Under the pieces are notes generated by a model that was not told the DNA's origin, searched no databases, and saw only the letters and a program-made list of their open reading frames with translations. A stretch of DNA of 12,815 nucleotides from JALNYB01 sp023230065 (lineage in GTDB: Archaea; Thermoplasmatota; Thermoplasmata; Methanomassiliicoccales; Methanomethylophilaceae). The translations under genes were made by a program, and so were the position numbers. Positions 1 through 7,242 of the stretch are shown in pieces; the first letter of the stretch is position 1; the number at the start of each line of letters is the position of its first letter. The stretch is taken from positions 1-12,815 of the forward strand of contig JAVESW010000030.1 in assembly GCA_034006405.1 (NCBI GenBank), given 5' to 3'.

Positions 1-1507
1 TCGCAGATCTTTTTTTTCCAATTCCAGGGAGAGAACCTATTGCTGACATCGGCATTTTGTTTATATTAAAAGGATAAGAGATGCCTGTGACAGATCTGTA
101 CCCCCAATCAGTTATCTGAATGTCATAGGATCTCTCAAGTTCCAAGCGGTATGGAACTCCAACCAATATTGGATATGAACCGATCTGTCGTCCGAATGTG
201 ATATTTCCGTCATGGAGTTCCATGTAAACATTCTTGAGAATAGTACCAGCTGGAAAGATTCTTTCAAGCATGACGCGGTCTATATCTTCGCGGACGGTCT
301 CTTTGAATTTTTTGAATATTTTTTGATCTACCTTTACATCGAACGCTCTTCTTATGGGAAGGACCTGACGGATATTGATACGTCTTATCATGAGCCCTTC
401 ATTTGTTATTTTCTGAAGGAATTCCAGATTCAGGTCATATGTATCTATTGTCTCGCCATCAAGTCCACATATGAAATTCAATCCAGGAAGGAGTTTTGGA
501 AGTCCGTTATCTCCTCTCTCTCCACCGATTTCGTTAATGATCTTTATAGCATCTAAGACCTGTTCAGATGTACTGTTGAGATTATTTTTTAGATATACTC
601 TGTGATCTGCAGATTCCATACCGAGTGCCAAGACGTTACCAGGAGTGCAGCATTCTGTTATTGTTTCAATGACTTTTTTAGATTCTTCGTGATATTTTGA
701 TATGACCGCAGGATTTGCGTTATCTACATGAATTATATCGAAATTAAGTTCTTTTAAGCCATGGAATAATTCTGATACTGCGTTTGGATTTGGTCTTGGA
801 ATTTCTTCTTCGCTTGTGGATCCGTATGATATTATGCAAGTCTGTCCACCAATCCTGATGTTTCTTATCCCTAAGTTTTTTAATACTCTGGCTTCCGCCA
901 ATATGTCTTGGGGAGTTCTCATCAAAGGTTTGCCCTTGATCGGTTCGATGCAGTATGAACATCCACCGTTCTTCCATCTATGACATCCTCTGTATGATTC
1001 TATTTCAACCATCAGTGGATGTGGAAAATCTTGGTGCTGTGTAACGATCCTCGCGCCTAAAAGCATCCATCTATTCCATTCATCAAGGGTTCTCAGTCTT
1101 TCTCCGACCTCTTTTCCTGTCATTCCATCGTACAACGATGCAGCAATATCTTTTTTGACAGCAAAATCGAATTTATTTGCAATATCTGATGATGCTGCAG
1201 ACCCTCCGATTAGTTTCCATCCTTTCAGATTGGGGATCAAAGCATCCAATTCTTTCAAAGACATAGGCATAGAGCGAAGATATTTTCCAGGAACAGTATT
1301 TCCTGAAAGAACAACGCTCACGTCGGTATTCGGGATCCTCTTTCCTTTTCTTATCATATCTATGGTAATGTAATCGACGTCAGCTCCCGCATCTATTGCA
1401 GCTCCAGCTATCGCTCTGATCATTGGAGAGATATATGGGGGGACTCCGAGCGCGGCAGGATCATCGATGTATCCGTCGATTACTGCGACTTTTATGTCTG
1501 AGGTCAT
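1..1507 (-). CDS. Radical SAM protein with C-terminal helix-hairpin-helix (COG1031-like), partial
   Basis: The frame is open for 502 codons from an ATG at 1507 to the left edge, so the C-terminus is missing. The N-terminal third (about residues 1-160) resembles the cobalamin-binding-like/Rossmann region common in large radical SAM proteins. The iron-sulfur motif is C175-x7-C183-x2-C186 (GCHRWKNGGCSYC), a wider first gap than the usual CxxxCxxC. Further core features are GGQTC (about 220-224) and LGMES (about 295-299). A beta-rich, TRAM-like stretch spans about 430-482. The last visible residues, SAIGSLPGIGKKRSA, form a helix-hairpin-helix motif. This order matches the archaeal COG1031 family, whose function is unknown; family members are somewhat longer, as expected for the cut. 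The ATG at 1512 is rejected because it meets a stop after two codons. No clear Shine-Dalgarno is seen. A TATA-like sequence on this strand about 28 bases upstream suggests a leaderless transcript. Confidence 0.88.
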   Translation of the reverse strand, partial: MTSDIKVAVIDGYIDDPAALGVPPYISPMIRAIAGAAIDAGADVDYITIDMIRKGKRIPNTDVSVVLSGNTVPGKYLRSMPMSLKELDALIPNLKGWKLIGGSAASSDIANKFDFAVKKDIAASLYDGMTGKEVGERLRTLDEWNRWMLLGARIVTQHQDFPHPLMVEIESYRGCHRWKNGGCSYCIEPIKGKPLMRTPQDILAEARVLKNLGIRNIRIGGQTCIISYGSTSEEEIPRPNPNAVSELFHGLKELNFDIIHVDNANPAVISKYHEESKKVIETITECCTPGNVLALGMESADHRVYLKNNLNSTSEQVLDAIKIINEIGGERGDNGLPKLLPGLNFICGLDGETIDTYDLNLEFLQKITNEGLMIRRINIRQVLPIRRAFDVKVDQKIFKKFKETVREDIDRVMLERIFPAGTILKNVYMELHDGNITFGRQIGSYPILVGVPYRLELERSYDIQITDWGYRSVTGISYPFNINKMPMSAIGSLPGIGKKRSA

Positions 1508-1532
1508 GTCATTTCTCTGAATGTAAATTAGG

Positions 1533-1540
1533 TATAAATA
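1533..1540 (+). promoter_or_regulatory. TATA box for malic enzyme, possibly shared with the divergent gene
   Basis: The sequence TATAAATA predicts plus-strand initiation near 1560-1566, giving a leader of about 50 bases before the malic enzyme start. Read on the minus strand, the same bases (TTTATA) lie about 28 bases before the ATG at 1507. One symmetric box may therefore serve both divergent genes. Assigned by position and composition only. Confidence 0.5.
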
Positions 1541-1578
1541 TGAACAGCGTAATAAAGGTGATAGCAATCCGCAGATAA

Positions 1579-1595
1579 ACTACGAATTTCGTAGT
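1579..1595. promoter_or_regulatory. Perfect palindrome, candidate operator of the malic enzyme gene
   Basis: ACTACGAA-T-TTCGTAGT is an 8-base perfect inverted repeat around a single central base. It lies between the predicted transcription start (about 1563) and the GTG start at 1613, just ahead of the ribosome-binding site GGAG (1601-1604). A dimeric repressor bound here could block initiation or early elongation. An RNA hairpin is unlikely because of the one-base loop, so a DNA-binding site is the better reading. The regulator is not identifiable. Confidence 0.5.
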
Positions 1596-1612
1596 AAAAT
1601 GGAGAAATATAC

Positions 1613-2959
1613 GTGACAAATGATAAAGAAATGACAGTAGAAGAGCGTCTTCAGTTAGCAAAGAAGCCTGGACAGGACGCTATGGTCATGCACAAATTTT
1701 ATGGTGGAAAGATCGAGATCGTGCCTAAGGCATGTGTCAGAAATTTTGATGATTTCGCCATTTGGTACTCACCAGGAGTGGCTGAGCCCTGCAAGGATAT
1801 CGCTAAGAATCCTGATATGGTATACGAACATACGTGCAAATGGAATACAGTAGCAGTAGTATCTGACGGAACCCGTGTATTAGGTCTCGGAGATATTGGT
1901 CCAGAAGCAGCAATGCCTGTCATGGAAGGAAAAGCAATGCTTTTCAAATATCTCGGGGGAGTGGACTGTGTACCTATTTGTTTAGATACAAAGGACCCAG
2001 AAAAGATCATAGAAACTGTTAGGCTTATCGCTCCGTCATTTGGAGGAATTAATCTCGAGGATATCTCTAATCCTAAATGTTTTGATATTTTAGATGAGCT
2101 CAGAAGAGATTGTAAGATCCCCGTTTGGCACGATGATCAGCAGGGAACAGCTACAGTCGAAGTCGCAGGTGCAATCAATGCATTGAAGCTCGTTGGAAAG
2201 AAGATCGAGGATGCAAACATCACTGTTATTGGTGCAGGTGCAGCATCTATCGCAATCACAAGACTTCTTTTGGCAACAGGATTCAAGCCAAGTAACCTCT
2301 GCATGTGTGATTCAACAGGAATCCTCAACATGGATAGGACCGATGTCGAGGGACAGTTCAAACAGAAATGGGAGATCTGCAATAAGACCAATGGTGCAGG
2401 AAAGAAAGGCGGAATGAAAGAGGCGATGAAGGGTGCAGATATAGTCATTGCAGCATCACGTCCTGGACCTGGAACCATCAAGCCAGAGTATTGTGATGGC
2501 ATGGCAGATGATGGTATCATCTTTGCAACTGCAAATCCAATACCTGAGATATGGCCTTGGGAAGCAAAAGAGCATGGTGTTAAGATATTCGCTACTGGAC
2601 GTTCAGATTTCCCGAACCAGGTTAACAATTCAATGGGATTCCCTGCAATATTCCGTGGTGTGCTTGATGTAAGGGCTAAGACAATTACGGATGAGATGTG
2701 TATCGCAGCCGCTACTGAATTGGCAAAGTGTGCTGAGGAACAGGGACTCACCGAGGATTACATAATTCCTACAATGAGGGAATTCGAAGTATTTCCTAGA
2801 GAAGCAGTTGCTGTTGCAATGAAAGCTCAAGAACAGGGTGTCGCGCGCCTTAAACTTTCACGTCAGGAACTTTATGATAAGGCAAGTTTCATGATTAAGA
2901 GATCAAGAGATTTGACTCAAAAGATGATGGATGACGGATTCATAGCAGAATTCGAATAA
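1613..2959 (+). CDS. Malic enzyme (NAD(P)-dependent, oxaloacetate-decarboxylating)
   Basis: Oxidatively decarboxylates malate to pyruvate and CO2 with reduction of NAD(P), in the cytoplasm. The 448 residues match the short prokaryotic/archaeal malic enzymes. Visible features in order: WYSPGVAEPC (51-60) with catalytic Tyr52; MEGKAMLFK with catalytic Lys107; the metal ligands Glu149-Asp150 in NLED and Asp175 in HDDQQGTA; a Rossmann GAGAAS loop (207-212) in VIGAGAASIAITRLL; ATANPIPEIWP (about 305-315); and GRSDFPNQVNN (about 329-339). The start is GTG, supported by GGAG 8 bases upstream; an in-frame ATG at residue 7 is the alternative. Cofactor preference cannot be decided from the sequence. 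It probably balances pyruvate and C4 acids for biosynthesis. It is monocistronic, with its own promoter, a candidate operator and a terminator hairpin. Confidence 0.95.
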   Translation: MTNDKEMTVEERLQLAKKPGQDAMVMHKFYGGKIEIVPKACVRNFDDFAIWYSPGVAEPCKDIAKNPDMVYEHTCKWNTVAVVSDGTRVLGLGDIGPEAAMPVMEGKAMLFKYLGGVDCVPICLDTKDPEKIIETVRLIAPSFGGINLEDISNPKCFDILDELRRDCKIPVWHDDQQGTATVEVAGAINALKLVGKKIEDANITVIGAGAASIAITRLLLATGFKPSNLCMCDSTGILNMDRTDVEGQFKQKWEICNKTNGAGKKGGMKEAMKGADIVIAASRPGPGTIKPEYCDGMADDGIIFATANPIPEIWPWEAKEHGVKIFATGRSDFPNQVNNSMGFPAIFRGVLDVRAKTITDEMCIAAATELAKCAEEQGLTEDYIIPTMREFEVFPREAVAVAMKAQEQGVARLKLSRQELYDKASFMIKRSRDLTQKMMDDGFIAEFE

Positions 2960-2965
2960 ACTATG

Positions 2966-2990
2966 AAGGGGATTAAATCCCCTTATTTTT
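2966..2990 (+). terminator. Hairpin and T-tract after malic enzyme
   Basis: AAGGGGA and TCCCCTT (2966-2984) form a GC-rich 7-base stem with a 5-base loop, followed by ATTTTT. It starts 6 bases after the malic enzyme stop codon and lies in the convergent gap before the pyrophosphatase gene. The T-run follows the stem only on the plus strand, so it should serve malic enzyme. Confidence 0.7.
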
Positions 2991-3040
2991 AAATTTATTC
3001 TTTGAAATGATTCAAGGAATTCAACAAATGATTCTTTGAT

Positions 3041-3592
3041 TTATTTTCGTTTGACTTTGGGTACGAATAGATCTGTGTAGTTGTCAATAGCACCTTGAAT
3101 GATATCATCGACCTTGTCTGCACCAATGATCTCATCCACGGCGGTTTGCTTGTTCTCGAGTGCCTTATAGACCGAGAAAAAGTGAGCCATTTCGTCGAAG
3201 ATATGTTTCGGGAGTTCGGAGATATCCTTGTATGAGTTATACATCGGATCGTCGAACGGTATCGATATTATCTTCTCATCATTTGCACCGCAATCGATCA
3301 TTTTGATAGCGCCTATAGGGTAACAATGGACCAAGGTCATGGGTGCGATAGGTTCTGAACAAAGAACGAGTGCATCGAGAGGGTCTTTGTCGTCCGCATA
3401 TGTTCTTGGAATGAAACCGTAATTTGCCGGGTAATGTGTGGATGTGTAAAGGATGCGGTCAAGCCTGAGAAGGCCTGTCTCTTTGTCCAATTCATATTTG
3501 TTTTTGCTTCCTTTGGAGATTTCGACTACCACCATGTAATCATTCTTTGAAATTCTTTTTGGATCAATGTCATGCCAAATATTAGATGTCAT
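3041..3592 (-). CDS. ppa: Soluble inorganic pyrophosphatase (class I)
   Basis: Hydrolyses pyrophosphate to two phosphates and so pulls nucleotidyl-transfer and ligase reactions forward; cytoplasmic. With the chosen start the protein is 183 residues, typical for prokaryotic class I enzymes. It opens with NIWHDIDP. It carries EISKGSKNKYELDKETG (about 24-40) and HYPANYGFIP (about 53-62). The metal-binding signature DKDPLDALVL has Asp68, Asp70 and Asp73, and MIDCGANDEK supplies Asp100, Asp105 and Lys107. All the expected catalytic acids are present. A GTG at 3601 would add three residues; ATG at 3592 is preferred because it gives the usual short N-terminus and AAGTGA lies just upstream. A TATA box at 3631-3638 predicts a very short leader either way. 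It lies 108 bases downstream of the elongation factor gene, with a T-run between, so it is probably a separate transcript. Confidence 0.95.
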   Translation of the reverse strand: MTSNIWHDIDPKRISKNDYMVVVEISKGSKNKYELDKETGLLRLDRILYTSTHYPANYGFIPRTYADDKDPLDALVLCSEPIAPMTLVHCYPIGAIKMIDCGANDEKIISIPFDDPMYNSYKDISELPKHIFDEMAHFFSVYKALENKQTAVDEIIGADKVDDIIQGAIDNYTDLFVPKVKRK

Positions 3593-3630
3593 TTTATTCA
3601 CTTCTGTGATGATAGGTTGAAATTTTGAGA

Positions 3631-3638
3631 TATATAAA
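3631..3638 (-). promoter_or_regulatory. TATA box for pyrophosphatase
   Basis: On the minus strand this reads TTTATATA, a close match to the archaeal consensus. It predicts initiation near 3606-3610, about 15 bases before the ATG at 3592. Confidence 0.6.
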
Positions 3639-3687
3639 TTATTGTCATCTCAAAGATAAATTGTAGTTGGATTATAGGGTGAACCCT

Positions 3688-3693
3688 AAAAAA
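3688..3693 (-). terminator. Poly-T terminator after elongation factor 1-beta
   Basis: On the minus strand a run of six T lies 7 bases beyond the EF-1-beta stop codon, as in archaeal intrinsic terminators. A short inverted repeat, ACAGAC-T-GTCTGT on the minus strand (3705-3717), overlaps the last codons just upstream and might form a weak stem. Confidence 0.5.
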
Positions 3694-3700
3694 GTTTGAA

Positions 3701-3970
3701 TCAACAGACAGTCTGTGATACACATTCTACGTTTTCGATACCATCGATTCCGTGAAGTGCATCTTCCAGAGTGCTGCCGACAGACTCATCAGAGTCATTA
3801 ATATCGAAACCGACATTAACCTTCATAAGGCCGAATGCTACAGGTAAGATCCTCGCTTCTAAAATCTTAACGCCCGTAGGTATAACCGTACTGATGGTTT
3901 CTATGACCTTGTTTAAATCTACCTCGGTGCTTTCAGGCATGAGGTCGTATGTTGCTACGATCTGTCCCAT
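3701..3970 (-). CDS. ef1b: Archaeal elongation factor 1-beta (aEF-1B)
   Basis: Guanine-nucleotide exchange factor that recharges elongation factor 1-alpha with GTP during translation. The 89 residues are the normal length of the archaeal protein, which corresponds to the C-terminal exchange domain of the eukaryotic factor. Recognisable features are the start MGQIVATYDLMPES, the central ILEARILPVAFGLMKVNV (about 36-53) and the acidic end DALHGIDGIENVECVS (about 69-84), fitting a small ferredoxin-like alpha/beta fold. It starts 9 bases after the stop of the zinc-ribbon gene. Its ribosome-binding site AAGGTG overlaps that stop codon, so the pair is probably co-transcribed and translationally coupled, as these two families often are in archaea. 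Confidence 0.93.
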   Translation of the reverse strand: MGQIVATYDLMPESTEVDLNKVIETISTVIPTGVKILEARILPVAFGLMKVNVGFDINDSDESVGSTLEDALHGIDGIENVECVSQTVC

Positions 3971-3979
3971 TTTAACACC

Positions 3980-4147
3980 TTAAGGTCCGATGAATCCGCA
4001 CTTTTTACATTCGTATGAAACGCCCTGATCGCGGCATTGGTCGCATCTTCCGATTTCAGTTTCCCCGCATTTGGGGCACTTGAATGAAGTGTTACCGTGG
4101 CCAATAAGCCTTTTACCGCATGAAGAGCAAATCTTGTCTGCTGCCAT
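3980..4147 (-). CDS. Small zinc-ribbon protein (COG2888-like, translation-associated)
   Basis: A 55-residue protein from an ATG at 4147 to a TAA at 3980. It contains four CxxC knuckles: CSSC (7-10), CPKC (24-27), CDQC (35-38) and CKKC (47-50). Together these make two zinc-ribbon sites. This size, cysteine pattern and position directly upstream of EF-1-beta match the archaeal family described as a predicted zinc-ribbon RNA-binding protein with a role in translation. The exact function is not established. A different-frame reading of the same bases is a shadow. The TATA box at 4170-4177 puts the transcription start at or within a few bases of the ATG, so the mRNA is probably leaderless, and no Shine-Dalgarno is visible. 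Confidence 0.9.
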   Translation of the reverse strand: MAADKICSSCGKRLIGHGNTSFKCPKCGETEIGRCDQCRDQGVSYECKKCGFIGP

Positions 4148-4169
4148 ACCAATGCGATACTATTTCGGG

Positions 4170-4177
4170 TATATAAA
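4170..4177 (-). promoter_or_regulatory. TATA box for zinc-ribbon/EF-1-beta operon
   Basis: On the minus strand this reads TTTATATA, about 25 bases before the ATG at 4147. The box is nearly symmetric (TATATAAA on the plus strand). It could also fire rightward towards the DUF89 gene at 4265, leaving a leader of about 65 bases; that second role is speculative. Confidence 0.6.
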
Positions 4178-4264
4178 ACAAAAGGGTGCATAATAATAAG
4201 TAAAAATAGGAGAATTATTTTGTCAAGGCGAAAGAATTATCCTTAAGGTGGTTATTAGGAAATT

Positions 4265-5134
4265 ATGAAAGTGCACTCTGATTGTGTTCCGTGTCTTATG
4301 AAACGTGTTCTTTTCCAGGCTCGTTTGCTTGATAATGGTACTGAATTCGATGCTGTAACAGTAGCTTTGAAGACATATGCAAAGAATATATCCAGAGGGC
4401 AAAATTCTGCAAGATTGGCAACGGCAGTTCATAGAAGTGCGTATGATGCGATGGGAGTCATAGATCCGTATTTTGAATTAAAGGTACGTGCTGACGAAGT
4501 CGCAGAGAGATACATCGGAAGATTGGAAGAATTCGTTAATAAATCTGATGATAGATTTGCAGCGGCCGTTAGAGTCTCGATAATAGGTAATATCATGGAT
4601 TTCGGATCTGGGATAGCAATTGATGATCCAGATGATTTTGAAAATCATTTCGAGGAACTTCTTCTGCAGGGCATAGGTTTCGATGAGACCGAGAAGGTCA
4701 AAAAAATCGTCGAAGATGCAGGTACCGTAATCTATATGTTTGATAATTGCGGAGAATCGCAGTTTGATAAGATCCTCATCAGAGAACTCAAGAGGATGGG
4801 GAAGCGCATTGTTGGTGTGGTCAGAGGACAAGCGATCCTCAATGATGTCACGCTTAAAGATGCGTTACGTATAGGCCTTGATAAAGAAGTAGATCTTCTG
4901 TTGACGTCTAATTCGTTCTCGATCGGTGTAGATATGAAGAAGATAGGAGATGATCTGAAGTATGAGATTTCTCAGGCAAGTATAATTTTGGCCAAAGGAA
5001 TGGCAAATTATGAATCATTATCTGATGAGAAATTAAGCATTCCAATAGCATATCTTCTCAGATCCAAGTGTATTCCTGTGTCGAGATGTTTGGGCGTAAA
5101 AATAGGTACGAATGTTGTAAAATTGCAGGAATGA
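4265..5134 (+). CDS. DUF89 metal-dependent phosphatase (archaeal subfamily)
   Basis: A 289-residue member of the DUF89/ARMT1-like family (COG1578), whose studied members are metal-dependent phosphatases. The family is proposed to clear damaged or surplus phosphometabolites such as sugar phosphates. The sequence shows the archaeal N-terminal cysteine pair DCVPC (C7, C10), IIGNIMDFG (about 106-114), the metal-site motif DNCGE (160-164), VVRGQAILNDVT (185-196), the loop AKGMANYE (243-250) and LLRSKC (264-269). All key motifs are intact and the length is normal. The substrate cannot be read from the sequence. The ATG at 4265 is preceded by AGGA at 4257-4260, and by AAGGTGG a little further away. 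It lies 57 bases upstream of the heptose operon, which has its own TATA box. A shared role in sugar-phosphate handling is only inference. Confidence 0.88.
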   Translation: MKVHSDCVPCLMKRVLFQARLLDNGTEFDAVTVALKTYAKNISRGQNSARLATAVHRSAYDAMGVIDPYFELKVRADEVAERYIGRLEEFVNKSDDRFAAAVRVSIIGNIMDFGSGIAIDDPDDFENHFEELLLQGIGFDETEKVKKIVEDAGTVIYMFDNCGESQFDKILIRELKRMGKRIVGVVRGQAILNDVTLKDALRIGLDKEVDLLLTSNSFSIGVDMKKIGDDLKYEISQASIILAKGMANYESLSDEKLSIPIAYLLRSKCIPVSRCLGVKIGTNVVKLQE

Positions 5135-5150
5135 TTATTTTCTGTGTGTG

Positions 5151-5183
5151 AAAATATTTAATAACGTGTTCCGTTTGGGGAAC
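5151..5183 (+). promoter_or_regulatory. Promoter region of the heptose operon, with small inverted repeat
   Basis: AAAATATTTAATA (about 5151-5163) is a TATA-like element 30-40 bases before the ATG at 5192, predicting a start near 5180. Directly downstream, GTTCC (5168-5172) and GGAAC (5179-5183) form a perfect 5-base inverted repeat around the predicted start site and could be a regulator site. No strong Shine-Dalgarno precedes the gene. Confidence 0.45.
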
Positions 5184-5191
5184 TGATATTA

Positions 5192-6229
5192 ATGGCGTCT
5201 GAAGTAAAGCAGGCGGTTATAATGGTAGGCGGAAAGGGAACAAGACTCTTGCCCCTAACAGAAAATAAGCCTAAACCAATTTTGCCCGTTCTAGATAAGC
5301 CGTGTCTACGATATTTGATTGAGTCATTGGTTGAAGCAGGGGTCAAAGAAGTCATATTAGCTTGCGGGTATCGTTCCGATAAGCTAGTTGAAGCTATTGG
5401 GGACGGTTCAGATCTTGGAATCAAAATAGATTATTCTTACGAAGATGAACCTCTGGGGACCGGAGGTGCAATAAAACTTATCGAGGATAAATTAGATGAT
5501 ACATTCATCGCGGCCAATGGCGATGTATTTGCAGATATTTCTGTTAAAGAGGAAATCGAAAAGCATATATCTACGCAGGCGAAGGTAACAATAGCGCTTA
5601 CTTCTGCAAAGAATCCATGTGAGTTTGGGATAGTAAGACTCGATGATGATGAGCGCATATTAGAATTCAAAGAGAAACCTAAACCCGAAGAAGTGTTTTC
5701 AGATCTGGTGAATGCGGGAGTATATGTTTTAGAAAAAAGTATCCTTGCTGATATTCCTAAAGGAAGTTTTTTTGATTTTTCCAAGGATCTGATTCCCATT
5801 CTTATGAGAAAGGGAGATAGGATTCAGGGATATCTTCTCAAAGGCATCTGGAGGGATGTGGGACGTCCGTCAGATCTGTTAGGAGCCAATCTTATCATGG
5901 CTACAAAACTTTATGATGATTTTGAATGGGGCGGCAAGAGATTCGAGGCTGCCACCATAAAGAAACCCTTTTATCTCGGTGCAGATGGGTTTGTGGATAA
6001 TTCAGAGGTTGCTGCATCGGTCATATTGAAGAATAGTAAGATTAAAGATAGTAAAATCGTTAATTCTTTGATTATGACGGGTTGCGATGTCAGCGGGGCA
6101 AAGATCGAGTGCAGTATTCTCGGAGACGGTTGCAAGGTTATGGCCAATTCTCATATCGTCAACTCTGTTTTGGGTGATGGAACAGTTGTTGAATCTGGAA
6201 AATCTATGATAGATAATAAGGTGGTTTAA
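5192..6229 (+). CDS. hddC: Sugar-1-phosphate nucleotidyltransferase (HddC-like) with C-terminal repeat domain
   Basis: Predicted to join a sugar 1-phosphate to a nucleoside triphosphate, releasing pyrophosphate. In this operon the likely product is GDP-D-glycero-D-manno-heptose. The N-terminal nucleotidyltransferase domain (about 6-240) shows GGKGTRLLPLTENKPKP (13-29), EPLGTGGA (86-93), the metal-binding NGD (109-111), FKEKPKP (159-165), NAGVYV (174-179) and WRDVGRP (220-226). The last ~80 residues (about 265-345) are an imperfect hydrophobic repeat (VAASVILKNSKI, IVNSLIMTGCDV, IECSILGDGCKV, IVNSVLGDGTVV). This looks like a left-handed beta-helix, as in GlmU or mannose-1-phosphate guanylyltransferases. 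Bacterial HddC is about 100 residues shorter and lacks it, so sugar and nucleotide specificity rest on context. The stop codon overlaps the next start by one base (TAATG), implying coupled translation. Confidence 0.85.
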   Translation: MASEVKQAVIMVGGKGTRLLPLTENKPKPILPVLDKPCLRYLIESLVEAGVKEVILACGYRSDKLVEAIGDGSDLGIKIDYSYEDEPLGTGGAIKLIEDKLDDTFIAANGDVFADISVKEEIEKHISTQAKVTIALTSAKNPCEFGIVRLDDDERILEFKEKPKPEEVFSDLVNAGVYVLEKSILADIPKGSFFDFSKDLIPILMRKGDRIQGYLLKGIWRDVGRPSDLLGANLIMATKLYDDFEWGGKRFEAATIKKPFYLGADGFVDNSEVAASVILKNSKIKDSKIVNSLIMTGCDVSGAKIECSILGDGCKVMANSHIVNSVLGDGTVVESGKSMIDNKVV

Positions 6230-7242
6230 TGGCCGAGTACATAAGAGCCAGAGCACCATTAAGAATAGGATTGGCAGGAGGTGGAACAGATGTAGACCCG
6301 TATGCGTCTGAGAAAGGCGGATGTGTTTTAAATACCACCATCAATAAATATGCATATTGCACGCTCACTCCAAGAAACGACGCGACAATGTCTGTTCGTT
6401 CTCTATATTACGGAAGGTATCAAGCACCTTTGGACGGAGGACCATTAAAGCTTGATGGTAACATGGATCTCATAAAAGCGGTCACCAATTATTTTGACGT
6501 TAAGAAAGGATTCGATATGTCTATTCAGTCCGATGCACCAGCAGGCTCTGGCCTAGGCGGGTCATCGACAATGATGGTTGCATTGATCAAAGCGGTATTA
6601 GAGTGGTATGAGATGGAGATGCCTTCTGCGAAGTTGGCACAGTTGGCTTACAATCTGGAAAGGATAGATATCGGACTTAAAGGTGGAAAACAGGACCAGT
6701 ATGCGGCAGCATATGGAGGATTCAATCAGTTGGAGTTTGATAAGGTTGGAGTAAAAGTTACACCAATAAAGTTGGATTCAGATACGATCAATGAACTGCA
6801 GTATCGTTCTGTAATCTGTTATACAGGTATGTCTAGGGAATCTGCAGAGATAATCGAGACGCAGGTCGCGGCATTCAAAAAAGGAGACAATGAGAATGCT
6901 TTGGATGCTTCAAAGGTCTTGGCTAAAGAGATGTGTGATTCTCTGAAGAAAGGCGACATAGATGAAGTTGGTCGTGGATTGGACGAATCTTGGAAATATA
7001 AGAAACAATTTTCGAATAAGGTTTCAAATCCGTTCATCGATGAATTGTATAATGTTGCAAAGAAAAATGGGGCTATCGGAGGTAAAGTGTCGGGTGCAGG
7101 AGGCGGTGGTTTCATGTACTACATTTGTGAATATGATAAGAAGTTGCAAGTAGCCCAGGAATTACAGAAGCATGGAGCGGTATTGACCGACTTTATGTTT
7201 GATCCTAAAGGGGCAACATCCTGGAGAAGTAAAAATGAATGA
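6229..7242 (+). CDS. hddA: GHMP kinase, D-glycero-D-manno-heptose 7-phosphate kinase (HddA-like)
   Basis: Predicted to phosphorylate D-glycero-D-manno-heptose 7-phosphate at C1 with ATP, giving the 1,7-bisphosphate. The 337 residues suit the COG2605 branch of GHMP kinases. Motif 1 is RARAPLRIGLAGGGTDVDPY (6-25), the ATP-binding motif 2 is PAGSGLGGSS (104-113), and the C-terminal motif 3 is GGKVSGAGGGGFM (284-296). GLKGGKQDQYAAAYGG (149-164) is typical of this branch. AAGGTGG (6218-6224) is the ribosome-binding site for the ATG that overlaps the upstream stop. The gene overlaps the next by 8 bases. Related GHMP kinases act on other sugars (for example fucose), but adjacency to GmhA and GmhB domains makes heptose the best fit. 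A second copy lies at 11920-12815. Confidence 0.88.
   Translation: MAEYIRARAPLRIGLAGGGTDVDPYASEKGGCVLNTTINKYAYCTLTPRNDATMSVRSLYYGRYQAPLDGGPLKLDGNMDLIKAVTNYFDVKKGFDMSIQSDAPAGSGLGGSSTMMVALIKAVLEWYEMEMPSAKLAQLAYNLERIDIGLKGGKQDQYAAAYGGFNQLEFDKVGVKVTPIKLDSDTINELQYRSVICYTGMSRESAEIIETQVAAFKKGDNENALDASKVLAKEMCDSLKKGDIDEVGRGLDESWKYKKQFSNKVSNPFIDELYNVAKKNGAIGGKVSGAGGGGFMYYICEYDKKLQVAQELQKHGAVLTDFMFDPKGATSWRSKNE

Noticed and set aside
212..1373. Several open frames on both strands in the left 1.4 kb (212-556, 744-977, 1155-1373)
   Set aside because: They are shadows of the radical SAM gene, which is open without interruption from 1507 to the left edge.
2137..2751. Long open frame (204 codons) on the minus strand inside the malic enzyme gene
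   Set aside because: It is antisense to a gene with all malic enzyme motifs; its product is low in recognisable features and is a codon-usage shadow.
3005..3034. Direct repeat of AAATGATTC between malic enzyme and pyrophosphatase
   Set aside because: Two 9-base copies in AT-rich convergent spacer; no further copies, no conserved spacing and no mobile-element features, so probably chance or part of terminator DNA.
3955..4191. Open frame of 78 codons on the minus strand
   Set aside because: It overlaps the zinc-ribbon gene in another frame; the real frame (3980-4147) has four CxxC motifs and a coupled ribosome-binding site for EF-1-beta.
7199..7234. Upstream TTG start for the GmhA-GmhB fusion
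   Set aside because: It lacks a ribosome-binding site and would increase the overlap with the kinase gene, while the ATG at 7235 has GGAG at ideal spacing and gives a typical GmhA N-terminus.
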